NCBI GenBank assembly: GCA_017893485.1
Contig: CM030363.1
Coordinates: forward strand, 169,929,456-169,993,455
Direction of reading: 5' to 3'
DNA: 64,000 nucleotides
Origin: Hemerocallis citrina
Taxonomy: Eukaryota; Streptophyta; Magnoliopsida; Asparagales; Asphodelaceae
Shown: positions 34,331 through 47,976 of the stretch, piece after piece
How the letters are laid out: the number at the start of each line of letters is the position of its first letter
How positions within the stretch are numbered: the stretch's first letter is position 1
The notes under the pieces: model-generated
Seen by the model: only the letters and a program-made list of their open reading frames with translations
Database searches by the model: none
What the model was told of the DNA's origin: nothing
Made by a program: the position numbers and the translations under genes

Positions 34331-37300
34331 AAGCTGTTACGACATCAAGGTAACCCTACAAGGCTCCCCATTCACATTAAATAGCCCAGACTACCTTTAG
34401 GCGGAGGCATAGGGGTCCATCCCCTATCTCTGACCACAACTTGGTCTTACACTAGATCCCAGAGATAAATAGACAAGACTATGCTGCACGTGCCCCAGAC
34501 GAGATCATACCGCTCGTGTCCCCTTGACAGGTGAGTATACGCCAACTAGTGTGTGTCCTTACAATCATGAGTCACACTACTTAGGAATAACACCTTAATT
34601 AATTTATACGATTTAGGTCAAATTCTCATCAGCTTTAATTCCTCCATTAATCACCACTTAGTTTCTAGGTGGAATTATTAACTACTTATAGTCACATTGC
34701 TCACAATTACACAAGAATATCATTGTATTTTTATTCTCAATTATTGGCCCAACTTGGCCCTTATCCGACCCATATCCGGCCCATGTCCAGCCTATATTCG
34801 GTCTATGTCCGGCCCACGTTCGGCCTGTGCCCGGCCCATGTCCGTGTCACGCTTCGCTTCCCATTATACGAAAACATGGGCACGTAACCGAGGCACAGCG
34901 AATGGCATAAGTGTGCCAACTCATATCATCCATATGCTGTACCAATATAATCTCAACAATATAAAATGTAACCACAACCACGCATGAAAGAATAACCACA
35001 TAAATATGAATAATCCATGAAATATCTCACAAACTAACCAACATCTAGAAAATAAACTTCTGGTCAAGACGCCCATAATACAATGTATATCAAATAGTAA
35101 GAATTATAACTAGGTGAAACATAAAATAAGATTATTAAAACAAGCAAAGATTTAACTTCATTCTCTAGGAGAGTTATTCAAAAAGTCATTCGGTCGTTCC
35201 CTCTTCAGTACTTGCAATCTCCACATCTAGAGTTGGGGGAAAAAGAAATGGTCCATTAGAGCAAGCCACAGACCGCAAGTAGTAACAAGCAAATAGGAAC
35301 AAGAAGCAGGCATAACAGGAAAAGCAATAAGAACTGACAATTCAATTTTGGAACAAGCATGATAACGAGAAACAATATATGTAACAAGAAAGAAACAAGA
35401 ATTGAACAAGTCTCAAAATATAACAAATCGGGAACAATGAACCATGTCAGGGAAATTTGTCGTGTAAATAGGAATCTTGTAACTTATAAACATGTAACAT
35501 GTAACTTATAAACATGATTCATGTAATCTTATAAACATGAACATGTAACTTGTAACCAGGACATGCAACTTGTAAACAGGAATCATGTGAACTTGTAACA
35601 GGTAACATGTAACTAGAATCATGAGTCATGCACGTCTTCAGTGTTAATCTCAAGTCTAGCAATCTTTTATAAATCCTAACTAATGCACGCAATTATGCAT
35701 CCCATTCCACAGGTTTGAGTGCATACTAACAAATTAACGTTTAGACTCTAATGGTGAATTCTATAGGTTCATGTACTCGGGTCTTGCAGTGAAATTAACA
35801 GGGATCATATCATATCATGTAACCAGGAATTATATCATGTAACCAAGAATCGTATCATGTCATGTAATCATATAATGGATTCTAGAGGTGGCCCCTTGTC
35901 GGCTCTAGGCGTGGCACTTAGTTCCATATAACTTGCAAATAGGAAAGAAGGTAATCATGTAATCAGGAGTCACTATTACGAGAAACACAGGCCTTCTTCC
36001 GAGTACACTCTCTTATATTGTCCACTACTAGATCTTTCTCTTTTTTGATATATCGGATAGAGCCAAACGGCTCCAGCTAGATCTTTCTCTTATTACCTAT
36101 TTTTTTACAATACTCAATATGAACAATGCAACTAGTGAAACAGGTATCAGGACAGGATCAAGGAGTATCAAGGCTATGCAATGCATGATATAAAGTTTAA
36201 TTCATTAAATGCAAGAATAAACATATTTACAATCAAGAACATGAAGTTATAAACTGGACAATACGTTGTTGTACAAAAACTCACTTTCCCATTGCTACAG
36301 GAAAGCTAATCAGTTCGTCAGGGGTTCTAGAAACTAGACTCCCTGCCGGTTCCAATGCATATTCACACGATACATTTCAACTAAAGAAACATAGTCTATC
36401 AGCTAGTTCTTATAAGGTTTAATTTGCAAGCTGCAACTCAGCATGAGATTATCCTATGTGAAATTCAACTAGAAAGTTTACTAAAATTCTCACAAAAATC
36501 ATGATTTAATTCCCGAGACTATTCATCAACAAATTCTACAATTTCTAGGTTCAAATTCTTAAGTTAATCTACTGAATAAATTATTAGAACATGACGATGC
36601 ATAAATAAGCAGTGATTTTAGAGTTATAACAGTACAGTGGTGAAATTAGAATAACTTATGATCCGTAAGTTGGATTACGAATCCATCAAGTGTCCCGGGT
36701 TCCTAACACAGAGGGCTAGGGCTTCTATTCAGTATTTCCTAAGTGGTTCTAACTACAATTGAGTCAAAAGTTCAGGTCTTTGCTGGTCCAGTGTTCTAAG
36801 AGCAGTTTAGAGTCAAGTTGGCATGTGTATAACGGGTCTGGAAATCTATCCAAAAATCTCATAAAAATTGTTTTAAGGCTCCTAATCATGTCCAGTAGCA
36901 TTCAAATAAATTTCAAGCTCTAATTCACCTATTAACATGACATTTTAATTTGTGAAACATGTCGATGTGCTATAAGTAACAATCTGGAATGTGTAGACAT
37001 AGCAGAGTACAAAAAACATCATAACTCATTATTTACAACTCGAAATTTGAATTCGTCGAATGTTCCGAAAACTAGATTCATAGGGCCTGACAAAAACACA
37101 ATGAGGGTTAGTAGCAACACAGAAACAGTAGTAAGAGGCAGCGGCAACACACACTGAGAACAACAGTAAGGTCGATGACAGCGAGGCAGGGACTGATGGT
37201 GGCAGGGATTGAGTGGTCGTCGATAGTAGTGAGGCAGAGACAGTGGGATGTAGGCTGCGGCAACGATGAGGAGGAGAGGTGCGAGCGGTGGTGCTCAGGA

Positions 37301-37689
37301 GGTGGAAGGTGGTGCGACTGGTTGGAGATTGGAGCAGCGATCGGGGTTTACGAGGGTGATGCTCGGGTGCAGCGGTGGGGGAGACAGGGTGAGCGGGTGT
37401 CGACGACGAGTAGTGGTGCGACTAAGGGTGTAGGAGAGGATGAGGAGGACTGGTGGCACTGCTCGGGGTGCTATTGACGAGGAGGCAGTGCTTGGTCGAT
37501 GGAGTGACGAAGCTTCGGAGCTGCGCAAGGTGGAAAGTTTCAGCCGCAAGAAAGATGGCAGCTTCGGTGGGTTGCGGCGACGAGCGGCTGTGACCAGGGG
37601 GATCGAGGAGGAGCTGGCATTGTTTGCGGTGTTGTGGCTCGAGCGGGTGGCAATCAAGGACTGGCATCGAGGTGCGTCAAGGGTGTTGG

Positions 37690-39174
37690 TGTATGCCCTA
37701 GAGGCCAGTTGTGTGTTGACATTACTAGTTTACATTGTATCATGATATTTATTTCATATATAAGGTATTTCATTTATTGTGTTGTTTATTGTAATTAAAT
37801 GAACATAATAAAGTCCTTAGAATAGTAGGTTCAATACCATAGGATATCAAGTGCTTGACTTGATTGTGAGATCCTATTTATTGTAATCAGAATACTATTC
37901 TTAAATATTCCTAGTCGAGTATTATTGTGAATTAGGAAAACAATAATACGTACATACTAGTATGTGTGTAGACTGATGACCATATCTCATGCGTCAAAAA
38001 TATGAGATATCAAGTCTTCATATAGGTACATATTAGAGTAATAATGTACTGGACTGACCCACCATGAGAACGCTGTATGGATCGTTATGTGAGTGTCATA
38101 AGCGGTTCTCACAATGACCATGGTGTATGTAGTCCTTTGACTTGAAGTCACTACGATTCTGTACATGAAAAGTTATATGTTTTAATGTTGTCAAACGTTT
38201 CTTGTAATAAGGTGATTATAAAGTCGCTATTGGATATACTACAAGTCATACAGAGGGATGTGAGTGACTTAGATAGGATTTGTCCTCTTACATAACAAAA
38301 GCAATATCTATGGGTCCCTTGATTGAGTGAGACTGCAAAATGCATGGCCGTGCTCAAATGAGTCAATATGAGATATTGAGCTCATTTGTTTTAGTAAGTC
38401 TACTCGGACATCAAGAAACCAAAGATTGAACTATGCCTTGTGGTCACGCTTTATGTCTTGTGGTCAATTAAGATATCTGGACAAAGGGACTAGACTACAT
38501 GGTAACATTGGTTATGGTAGGTTATGTCTAATCCCTGACATTCTCGTTACTTGAGTAGCAGTGATGTATTGCTAGATACCGCTCACTGTTTGTAATACTA
38601 GAATATGATTTTATTATTACTGTCAACGTAACGGGAACCTACAGGATCACACACTTAGAATGGATTGAAATTGAGATTTAAATTCATCAAACGAATTTAA
38701 TTGAGGATCCAAGTAAGACTTGGACTTCTGACATTGGTTGGACATTTAATTAGATTAAACGGGCTGACTGAAGTTCAAAGGCCCACACACAAATCTGAAC
38801 CAGGTCAGATTGTGAGTCCAACAACCTCATTACTCTCTTAGGATTGATTTTCTGCAGCTATATATATGATACGTATCTGTGGAAAAGTGTCACATGAGAA
38901 AACCCTAACCGTCACAGAAATTGTGAGAGAGATCTTGAGAAATATCCCCTTCCCGCAGCTAGCACCACGGCTTGAAGGAAAGCTTGATTTGATCCGTTCG
39001 TATGGGTATCGTAAAGGCACCACAATATTGTAGTGCTGTGATCAACTTACTGTGGAGACATCAGATTCATCTTCAAGGTATAACTCCTAAACACGATTTA
39101 TGGTTTTCGCATGGATCCATGGCTAGGTTTCAATATTTCTTGGTATAATCTGAGACTACCATTGAAACATAACA
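37690..39174. mobile_element. Solo LTR, Ty1/copia-like, 1,485 bp
   Basis: Starts TGTATGCCCTAGAGGCCAG, ends GAAACATAACA; perfect TSD GTTGG at 37685-37689 and 39175-39179. The TAAACACGATTTATGGTTTT tail near its end resembles plant copia LTRs. There is no internal domain, so it is a solo LTR. Copia assignment is by resemblance only. Confidence 0.85.
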
Positions 39175-39523
39175 GTTGGTGGTCGCAGCGAGGCGAAAGG
39201 CAGTCGGCAAGGCTCGATGGTGAAGGGCTGGAGCACTGTCGACGGGAGGAGGTGGAGGATGGTGGAGCTTCGGTGGTCTACAAGTGGTTGTGGCTTCAAG
39301 GTGGTGATGGAGGAAGGCGATGGGGCTTGGTGATGGCGAGTGGAGCTCAGGATGGCGGGAGGTGACTGTGACGGGGAGCTGCGGCAATGGTGGGAGGCAG
39401 CCACGGTGGGAGGACGATGAGTGGTGCTCAAGCGGGAGGCAAGCGATGAAGAGGTGGGGCTCAGGTGATGCCGAGGGGGCAGGAGGAGGGTGCTCTATTC
39501 GGAACAAAGGAATAAAACGGAGG

Positions 39524-39524
<1 letters not shown>

Positions 39525-39584
<60 letters not shown>
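39525..39584. repeat. (GA)n microsatellite
   Basis: About 30 GA dinucleotides inside element B2. Confidence 0.97.
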
Positions 39585-39588
<4 letters not shown>

Positions 39589-40171
39589 TCGGGGAGAGAG
39601 GGAGTCGGGGAGAGAGAGATTAGGGGTAGATTAGGATTTTTAATTAACCGATTAGAGATAATAAGGGTTAGTAGTGGGGTTGATTGTGATTAGGAGGGAT
39701 TAATATGGGAGATAATGGGAGTAATTAGTGGGCAGTTAAAGAGATTAAGGGGGTAGTGGAGAGATCTGGGGAGATTTATATGCTGATAGTTGAATTTGGG
39801 TAGGGTAGGATTAATGGGTTAACGAGTTTGGGTATACAAATGTGGGCTTGAGTTTCAATATAAATAATTAAATAAGAATGGACCATTGGGTTAGGGCTTA
39901 CACAAAATAAAATAAATAATTATAGAAGAGATTGGGATTTAATCTTGGGCTAAGAATTGGGCTTGGATTAATAAATCAAATTAGTAAGAATATAGTAATA
40001 TCGGTTAGGCTTGACGAATAATGAAGAATCAAATAATCAAATCATAGGATGGCTAGGATTGGCTAGTTTACAAATAAATCAAATAATTAATCAAATAATT
40101 TTATTGAATGAATTAGGATTTAGATCCAAACAAAATTATCGAATATCAAAAGGATACAATTGGTTTCAAGG

Positions 40172-40177
<6 letters not shown>

Positions 40178-40236
<59 letters not shown>
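40178..40236. repeat. (AT)n microsatellite
   Basis: About 28 AT dinucleotides close to the right end of B2. Confidence 0.97.
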
Positions 40237-40239
<3 letters not shown>

Positions 40240-42016
40240 TACAAGAATTGAAGAAGAGACAAGAAATACAGGTAAAAATCCGTACAATCAGGAACGTGGG
40301 TTACAGTCCGGCTCACGTCCGACCTATGATCGGCCCATAGAACGTAATTACACTTACTTCTATATACTAACTTCACAAGTTCTTCCATTACTACAATTTA
40401 CATTCTCTCACTAATTAAAATCATGTTTAGTGAGTACAACTAACTCCCATATTTTTAAGTTACTACATTTATCGTGAAGCTATTCATAATTCAACCATGC
40501 TTCCACCTACTAATCTCAAACTTTCATTTTCCTTATTAGGATTAGGACTAGGTGCTTACTAGCATATCAATTCTAACATGAATTATTTTATTAACATGAT
40601 TCTTCTTACTAACAAGTTAGTACTCAAAATCAAGTCTACACTTAGCTCCTAGCATAAACTATGCTTACTAAAGATGAACAATTGGTTAGCAATTAAGTCA
40701 TTAACAAGATCACCCATATATATTCAAGTTTACATTACTAATATAATCAATGTCTACATTTTCAACTTTCTAACTTACTCACATAATCAATTCTACTCAC
40801 TAACATGAATGATTCTAATATTTTAATTCACTATCATGAAATTATTATCTTGTTTCCAAGTCTATCAAACATTAGAACCTTCCAATATGAATCTAACGTG
40901 AATCTAAGGCTTATCTAAAGCTTACTACCAATAATGTTAAGCCTCCAACTAATCAAACTACATTTAAAACTTACTAACATGGATAATTAATATGCTAACA
41001 TGAGCAATTGGCTTACTAACCTAATCTGTTAACTTACTAAATTATTTACTAACTTAATCAAAATTCATTAACATAATTCTAAACTTTTCTCAACATGAAC
41101 CCACAACTCTCATTTATATTTGTAGCTTACATAGACTCCTTAACATGAACTAAACTCTCACTAACAAAAATCATGAACATGGACAACTCTTACTAACATA
41201 AACCATTAATCATGAACTAATTCGAAGCCATATTTAGCTTACTATCATACTTTATTAACATACACTAATTTATTACATACTTACATACACTCATTTGTTA
41301 CATACAACAATTATATACAACATCTATCAAGCTAATTGCTTACTAAACATAAACTAGTTTATCACATGAAACACTTATCAAGCTAACTTAGGCTTCCCTT
41401 TTCCATGGACGCCATGAACATTTCTTCTACACAAAACTATTACATAAACTACTACACAACCCATCACCAACTCACAATTTCTTGCACTTTTCAATCCAAC
41501 AATAATGTACTTCTATAATCTTTAAGCATAAGCTATGAAATTCCCACTTAATATTCTTACAATCCATCATCAAGCTTACTAACTTTCAAGTAAATTTTTT
41601 ATTTTATTCTCGTATACAAGAACATATTTACTAACCTACAGAAGATAACCTTTTTATTAGTTCTAATCCACTTTTATATATAAAGATGAAATCTTGATTC
41701 ATAATGTAGCATTCTCATGTAGGCATAGTGCTTCACTCCCGGCTCTTCGGAACTGTCACTACACCTGAAAGCAAGGCCGTTCACTTCTAGGCTTTATTTG
41801 CCCGTTATAGGCTGCTTCATTCTTTGCCGTGTTATCAGCTCTGGAGGTTTTCCGCTGGCGACATTGAATACTCTTCATCTTCACTCCGCTGGCGACGTTT
41901 AATTCACTAACATACACGATTCTAATATTTTAATTCACAAACATGAAATCTTTAATCATAATTAGCATTCTCATTCAATAAAAATGAAATCTTTATAGGC
42001 TAAGAAGAAGAACACC

Positions 42017-43169
42017 TGTAACGCCCCGCACTCAGTCCGTACGCACACAATTAACTAAATTCTAGCCACGCCCACCACAGGCTACCTCAAAAGGGTGTCC
42101 GGACAGTTGGGTACACCTTTCTCATTGGCTTCCTAATATATCTTTCATTTTCTCCTATTCTATGGCCGATATGGGATTAATTCCTTGGTCAAATCCGGTC
42201 ATATACACCCAGCACACTCACACACCATCCTACTTTCATTCATTTAATTCCATCTAGCCCCATAGATCATCTTCTAAGCCTATCACACCATCCAAGCCCA
42301 TAGGATCATCTATAGGCCACACCAATTAACACCAACCCACTTTCTTTCTTTTCCTTCTTTTCCATTCTCCACGTCATCCCCACTTCCAATCTCATCCATT
42401 CTTTCTTTCTTTATACTACTTAGTATATATATATATACCATATATATACACTATTCCACATACTATTATACGGAAATACGGGGTCTCACATTCACCCCCT
42501 CTTAAGAATTCAGCGTCCTCGCTGAATACGGGACGTGCAATCTAGTACAGGATCGCCTTTCTAGTCGAATGTAGACTTGTCTCCTAATCGCTGCCCTCCC
42601 AGGGTCTTACGCATCTCATACACACATATTGCGTCTCACGCACTTCCTATATACAAGTCCTACATTCGATGTCGAAAGTTGGCTCTGATACCATCTGTAA
42701 CGCCCCGCACTCAGTCCGTACGCACACAATTAACTAAATTCTAGCCACGCCCACCACAGGCTACCTCAAAAGGGTGTCCGGACAGTTGGGTACACCTTTC
42801 TCATTGGCTTCCTAATATATCTTTCATTTTCTCCTATTCTATGGCCGATATGGGATTAATTCCTTGGTCAAATCCGGTCATATACACCCAGCACACTCAC
42901 ACACCATCCTACTTTCATTCATTTAATTCCATCTAGCCCCATAGATCATCTTCTAAGCCTATCACACCATCCAAGCCCATAGGATCATCTATAGGCCACA
43001 CCAATTAACACCAACCCACTTTCTTTCTTTTCCTTCTTTTCCATTCTCCACGTCATCCCCACTTCCAATCTCATCCATTCTTTCTTTCTTTATACTACTT
43101 AGTATATATATATATACCATATATATACACTATTCCACATACTATTATACGGAAATACGGGGTCTCACA
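42017..43169 (-). mobile_element. TRIM retrotransposon with identical LTRs
   Basis: Two 474-bp direct repeats (42017-42490 and 42696-43169) that I could not distinguish by eye flank a 205-bp internal segment. TSD ACACC at 42012-42016 and 43170-43174. On the minus strand the right LTR is followed after two bases by TGGTATCAGAGCC (42693-42681), a primer-binding site for initiator tRNA-Met. The left LTR is preceded by the purine tract AAGAGGGGGTGAA (42503-42491). No protein is encoded: a terminal-repeat retrotransposon in miniature. The LTRs show no 5S rRNA-like stretch that would make it Cassandra. Identical LTRs mean recent insertion. Confidence 0.95.
42681..42693 (-). promoter_or_regulatory. 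Primer-binding site (tRNA-Met) of the TRIM
   Basis: Minus-strand TGGTATCAGAGCC, complementary to the 3' end of plant initiator tRNA-Met, two bases inside the 5' LTR. It fixes the element on the minus strand. Confidence 0.9.
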
Positions 43170-43594
43170 ACACCCACCTTTGCTTAAATGAAAACCTAGC
43201 TCCTTCTTCTGAATCATCTTTTTTGATCTCAAGCTCCAATACCTCTAGGAAATTTAATAAGAAATGAATTGGAATTGTAAAATAGGGTAAGGAATTGAAT
43301 TAGGAGTGAACTAAGTGAACTTAAAGCTTCACCTTTTCCCTCCTAGCCTTGGCCGAAATCCAATAAATGAGAGGGAGTGAGTACAGATGCTTGTTGGGAG
43401 ATTAAACTTGAAGTAGAATGAAATTTGGAGTAGGAAATGAGTAGAAAAGATTATGGTTTTGGTTTTCTTTTTCTTCCCTTTTGGTTTCGGGAAATTTCCA
43501 AGAGAGAGAGAGAGAAAATGAGTGAGAATGAGAGAATGAAAGTGAGAATGAGAGTGTGAGGGTTTTCTTTCTCTTGGTTTCTTTTGGTTTTGGA

Positions 43595-43596
<2 letters not shown>

Positions 43597-43643
<47 letters not shown>
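43597..43643. repeat. (GA)n microsatellite
   Basis: About 23 GA dinucleotides in the body of element D, next to further GAGAGAGAATG runs (43503-43560). Confidence 0.95.
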
Positions 43644-43646
<3 letters not shown>

Positions 43647-43776
43647 GTGTGTGATGTGTCCAAAGGTGAAGCCAAGAAAATGAATGGATGGAAGTAGGGT
43701 GATGTGGCATCATATGCATCACAACCCCAAGCTTCAATCCTAACCTTTCATGATAACCTAAGGGTTAGATTATAAC

Positions 43777-46700
43777 TGTAGTGCCTCGAATTTCCAATAA
43801 ATAAATTTAGAAATAAGTGCCATAAATTCCAGAATCAACTTCAATTGCAATCATAAATACAATATCAAATACAGGGAAAATTAAAACTTTTTATTACATC
43901 ATTTCTTCTTACAAAACACAGCAAAATTAAATACATTAATTACAAATCTTTACAACAAATAGAATCTTCAATTTGCATTTATACTCCGAACTTTATTTAT
44001 ATCGGTGCAATCCATAATGGAAAATCCTGCAAAAGTTTATTGAAAGTGGGCACGTCAGTTAAATGCAACTAACGTCAATTATAGTAAGAGTGATACTTCT
44101 ACATCTAACAATCATAAACTTGATGAATATTAATATAGCAATAATAAATGATGCATAAACAATAAATAGAATATAGAACAACCATGAAAGAAGCGTAAAA
44201 CAATAAGCAAAGCTAGCCTAAGTGTCAAGTGTATAAGATGAAAACAAAAAACAAGCATGTATAAAACAAGTTAAGAAACACAAATGCATATGATGATTTC
44301 TAATGCATACTTGTTGAATTCTATGCATCCTATTATACATAGGTTCGGTGCAAGCCTTTATCGTTCTTCACTTCATAGGGTTCAATCCCTCGTTATGCAA
44401 CCTACTACCATGACTACTACGAGATTTAGACATTTTGCAAGTATTGGCTCTCTCTTGGAATACTGAGGACTAATCCCACTCCGTGGATCATTCTGTGGCC
44501 TAATTCATCCAACGTCCCAGAATACTGGGGATTGTCTCACTCAGCAGGTCATTCTGGATCCCTCATTGCACAAACATCCCATGAGCGTCACCCTCGTCCT
44601 GGATTACTGGAGATCAATCCCACTCTGTGGATTATTCTGTGGCCTATTTCATCCATTGTCCCGGAATACTAGGGATTATCTCACTCTGCGGATCGTCCTG
44701 GAGTCCATAACTCATGTTTGCTCTTGTTCATCATATCACCATATAGTGCCTGTCCTTATGCATACATATAAGTAACCTGAGCCACGTAGAGCTAGCTATA
44801 CCCTACCGTACTTAAACCCACAAAACTAAGAACACTAGCTATTCCTGGCCAATTCCCAAAATCAATTAATTCACTGCTGGTAATTCTGGGTCCTGCTCAA
44901 CCTCTAGTGCTGACGACACAAAAATCCCCAACTAACTTCCTAGGGTCCACAACACAACCCTAATATCAAATCAACCAAACTTGGTTCAATAATACAAAAT
45001 ATTCTTTCATATATGGAAACAAATTCAACTTACGAAAATTCTTTAAACTCAACCTTTTGAATCTGGCTTTCCATTCATTCGTGAAGTTCAATTAATTCAA
45101 ATATAAATTCATTCAATATTAACTGACAAAAACCTCTTAAATATATGGGAACTCATTCCCAAAATTTGAAATTTTATAGTTTTCAAAAATCTAAAATTTA
45201 CACATCTTAAAACTGAAAATAACTCTTAAAATTCTGAAATAATTATCCTTCCAAACTGACGCATATAACCATTCAAACCCGAGAATTTCATCTACAAAAA
45301 TGTAGATTTATTTTCCCCAAATCATTACTCAAATATATCGAAAATTGAAACTAGATTTTCACCAAAATCTGAAAGTTACATGATTTTGTTTTTAAAACAG
45401 TACACTCCAAAATCAATATTAAAATTCTGAAAAAAATAATTTAAATCCAGCACATATGAAGGAACTCACCGTAAAATTCGGACTCATACAAATTAATTTA
45501 AAGGGTTTAAATTCAACAAATTCTGAAAACTATCTTTTAATCAAAATCTAAAAGTTATACCTTCTCATCCTTAAGAGCAGTCCATTTAAAAGTCAATATT
45601 AAATTCTAGAAAATTTAGTTTATATTTACTCCATAAACATAGAATTTGTTGCCAAATTTATAATCCATTTGCATGAAAATAGAAGCCCCAAATCATCAAT
45701 TAACTGAAACTCATACTTTCCGAAAAATATGAAACTTGCCTATTTTAGAATTTGGAAAATACCCCTTTAGAACTTAGAGTTTTCATCTCTAAAAATTGAA
45801 ATAAATAGTCCCCCAAAACTAAGAATTTAATCTATCAAAACGTAGATTTATTTCCCTCAAAACATTATTTAAATTTATCAAGAACTTGGAACTAGATTCA
45901 ACATAAAAAAATCTGAAATTTAACAACTTCGAAACTCAACTAAAACTCAATCGAATCTCACATAAATATTATATTAAATACATACATATGCACTTCTATA
46001 TGTGTACACTAGTATCCTCAATCCCTAGCACACAACCTCCACACGAAACTCCTAAAAAACCGAGCCACCATACATTAGATGTATTTTTCATATATATATT
46101 TCTTTCCATATTCAAATTTGCATGCATAAATGATTAGGGTTTATCATCAAAATTTTTATTTGCATTTAAAACAGCAAATTAAACATTAAAATTCATCTTT
46201 TATTCCTTTTATACATGCTCCTTGAATTAAACCCCAAGATCCAACAACTAAAATCACATATATTTTCATTAGATCTATTTCTTTAAACAACATATTAATC
46301 TTTCATGCCTAGAAACTCCATTATTCAAGAACAACTAAATTTTAGATCAACATGAATATTTAGAACCTACGACAACTCTAGTCATTCACAATAATACATG
46401 GGTTCATAAAATCACTTTCCACAAATTAAACACGATCCTTTATGCACAAAATAATCATCATACTAGAGAGAATCAAAATAAGAGTATCATGCCACCAAGA
46501 TTTGATTTTTATCATATTATTGAACAATTTTTATCTAACAATCTATCTCTACAATCATCTCATAAACAAAACTTCATGTTCCTGCTAACATAATCAATTA
46601 ATCATAATCTCAAAAAATCTAAACCCTAGCATGATTCTATATTGTTCATGAGAAAGGAAAAAAAACACATCGAGAGACAAGAAGTACCACTCACCTTAAA

Positions 46701-47655
46701 GACGATCAATGAAGAACAATAATAACAAGAAAGAAAAGCTCCTCATCCTCCTTGCGAAAATCCAAAGTTCCATGCTTCAAAACTGCAAGAATAATAAAGA
46801 AAAATATAATATTTTTGGTTCACAAAAGAGGAGGGCGTCTGTTGCTGTACAAATATAGGCCGGGGTCCAGATCTTAGGGTTTTACGAAGGTTTTACAAAA
46901 TCCCCCTCCAAAATCGAATATTTACATATATACATAGATCTTCCAAATAAAGTAGTTAATTAAATCAAATAAGGTAAGATTTTGTCTCCCCCTAATCACC
47001 CTGATTTGGCAGGCCCACATGCATTCAAGGGGTTTCAAAAATTTGTAATTTGCCTCCAAGTGACAATTTTACATAAAAATCATTCACTTTGAAATATTTG
47101 CAAATATGCTATAGATCATTCATAAAAATCCAGAAAATTTAGAACTACTATCTACTAATAAAGATTAGATTTTAAAAACAAATTTTCTGACTTTTTATTC
47201 CCCAAGAAAATATTTACAATAAAGTCCCCAATAATCCCAAAATTGCATAAATTTATATATACTCAATAAAATAAAATAAAATAAAATCAAATCAAATTAG
47301 AGGGATAAATCTCTCCCCCAGTCTCTCTCTCTTGTCAAAACCGGCCTACCAAAACATCCTAACCAAGTTTTGAATTCGAATTTTGGCCCCAATCGATATT
47401 TTGCACAAAAATCCTTTTCTTTCGAAGTATTTACAAAAATAGTTTCTTTATTTAGAAAAAAACCCAAAAATTTAGAATATACCCAATTACAAATAGTGGA
47501 ATTTATTCAGCAATTCCAAAGTGGAAATTTTCACCTCAAAAATATTTGTACGTGTAAAAATGTCAATTTTATAAAAATTCAAAATAATTAAATAAATTGA
47601 TTTAAAATTTATTTATTAATTAAAAATATTGTATTAAAAATCACAGGGCGTTACA
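43777..47655. mobile_element. Giant LTR-like element A, 3,879 bp, uninterrupted
   Basis: Starts TGTAGTGCCTCGAATTTCC, ends ATCACAGGGCGTTACA; TSD ATAAC at 43772-43776 and 47656-47660. It carries GGCACGTCAGTTAAATGCAA (44049) and CTATGCATCCTATTATACAT (about 44322), then a tandem block of TGGAATACTGRGGATTR units (44455-44700). The remainder is AT-rich with no ORF of note. Best single example of the family because nothing is nested in it. Confidence 0.9.
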
Positions 47656-47976
47656 ATAACCCTAGTGCACACATACAAGTCATATTATTTAATTATATGA
47701 ACAATAAAATAATATAAGTATGAACATATACAAACTAGAATACAATTATATATACTAGTTGTTTTTTATAAGATTAATACATGATTATAACAGTTATAAA
47801 ATTAATATATCCAAAGAAGCATAATATTTGCTAACACTCAAATGTTGTTGTCAAATACAATTTATATCCCATGTACAAAAATATGATTTTTATACAAAAA
47901 GTATACAACATAATATTATAAATAGAATAATTTTCTACAAAATAATTATTAATTATTTTGGGGAACTTACATTACC

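Larger units (their letters stand above)
34845..40305. mobile_element. Giant LTR-like element B2
   Basis: Starts TGTCACGCTTCGCTTCCC, ends GGAACGTGGGTTACA; TSD GTCCG at 34840-34844 and 40306-40310. Without the copia-like insertion and its TSD it is about 3,971 bp. It matches B1 module for module: CATCCATATGCTGTACCAAT-like start, TTCATTCTCTAGGAGAG, CATTAGAGCAAGCCACAGAC, CATCCCATTCCACAGGTTTG, a GC-rich block, then a TTTGGGTATACAAATGTGGG tail. No coding region is supported. Confidence 0.9.
33441..47971. mobile_element. Giant LTR-like element D with four nested insertions
   Basis: Starts TGTAGCACCCCGAATTCGG, ends TTGGGGAACTTACA; perfect TSD TTACC at 33436-33440 and 47972-47976, splitting one integrase codon series. 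Excluding B2, the TRIM, element A and their TSDs, the body is 1,404 + 1,706 + 602 + 311 = 4,023 bp. It contains CGTATGCGTCCCGTACTACA (about 33916) and a degraded GGCACGTTAGTT palindrome (33727), so it is a divergent member of the same group. Body DNA at 40311-42016 is AT-rich with many CTAACATGAA words and has no gene. Confidence 0.9.

Noticed and set aside
37175..37745. ORFs of 80-120 codons in B2
   Set aside because: Same compositional effect; one runs into the copia-like solo LTR, so it is not a gene.
39111..39693. Pro/Ser-rich and Arg/Glu-repeat ORFs
   Set aside because: They cross the solo LTR border and a (GA)n microsatellite; no domain.
42017..43169. Cassandra-type TRIM
   Set aside because: LTRs of 474 bp show no stretch resembling 5S rRNA, the hallmark of Cassandra.
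42696..43169. Assembly duplication of 42017-42490
   Set aside because: The two copies flank a primer-binding site and purine tract, and a 5-bp TSD encloses the whole, as a real retrotransposon should.
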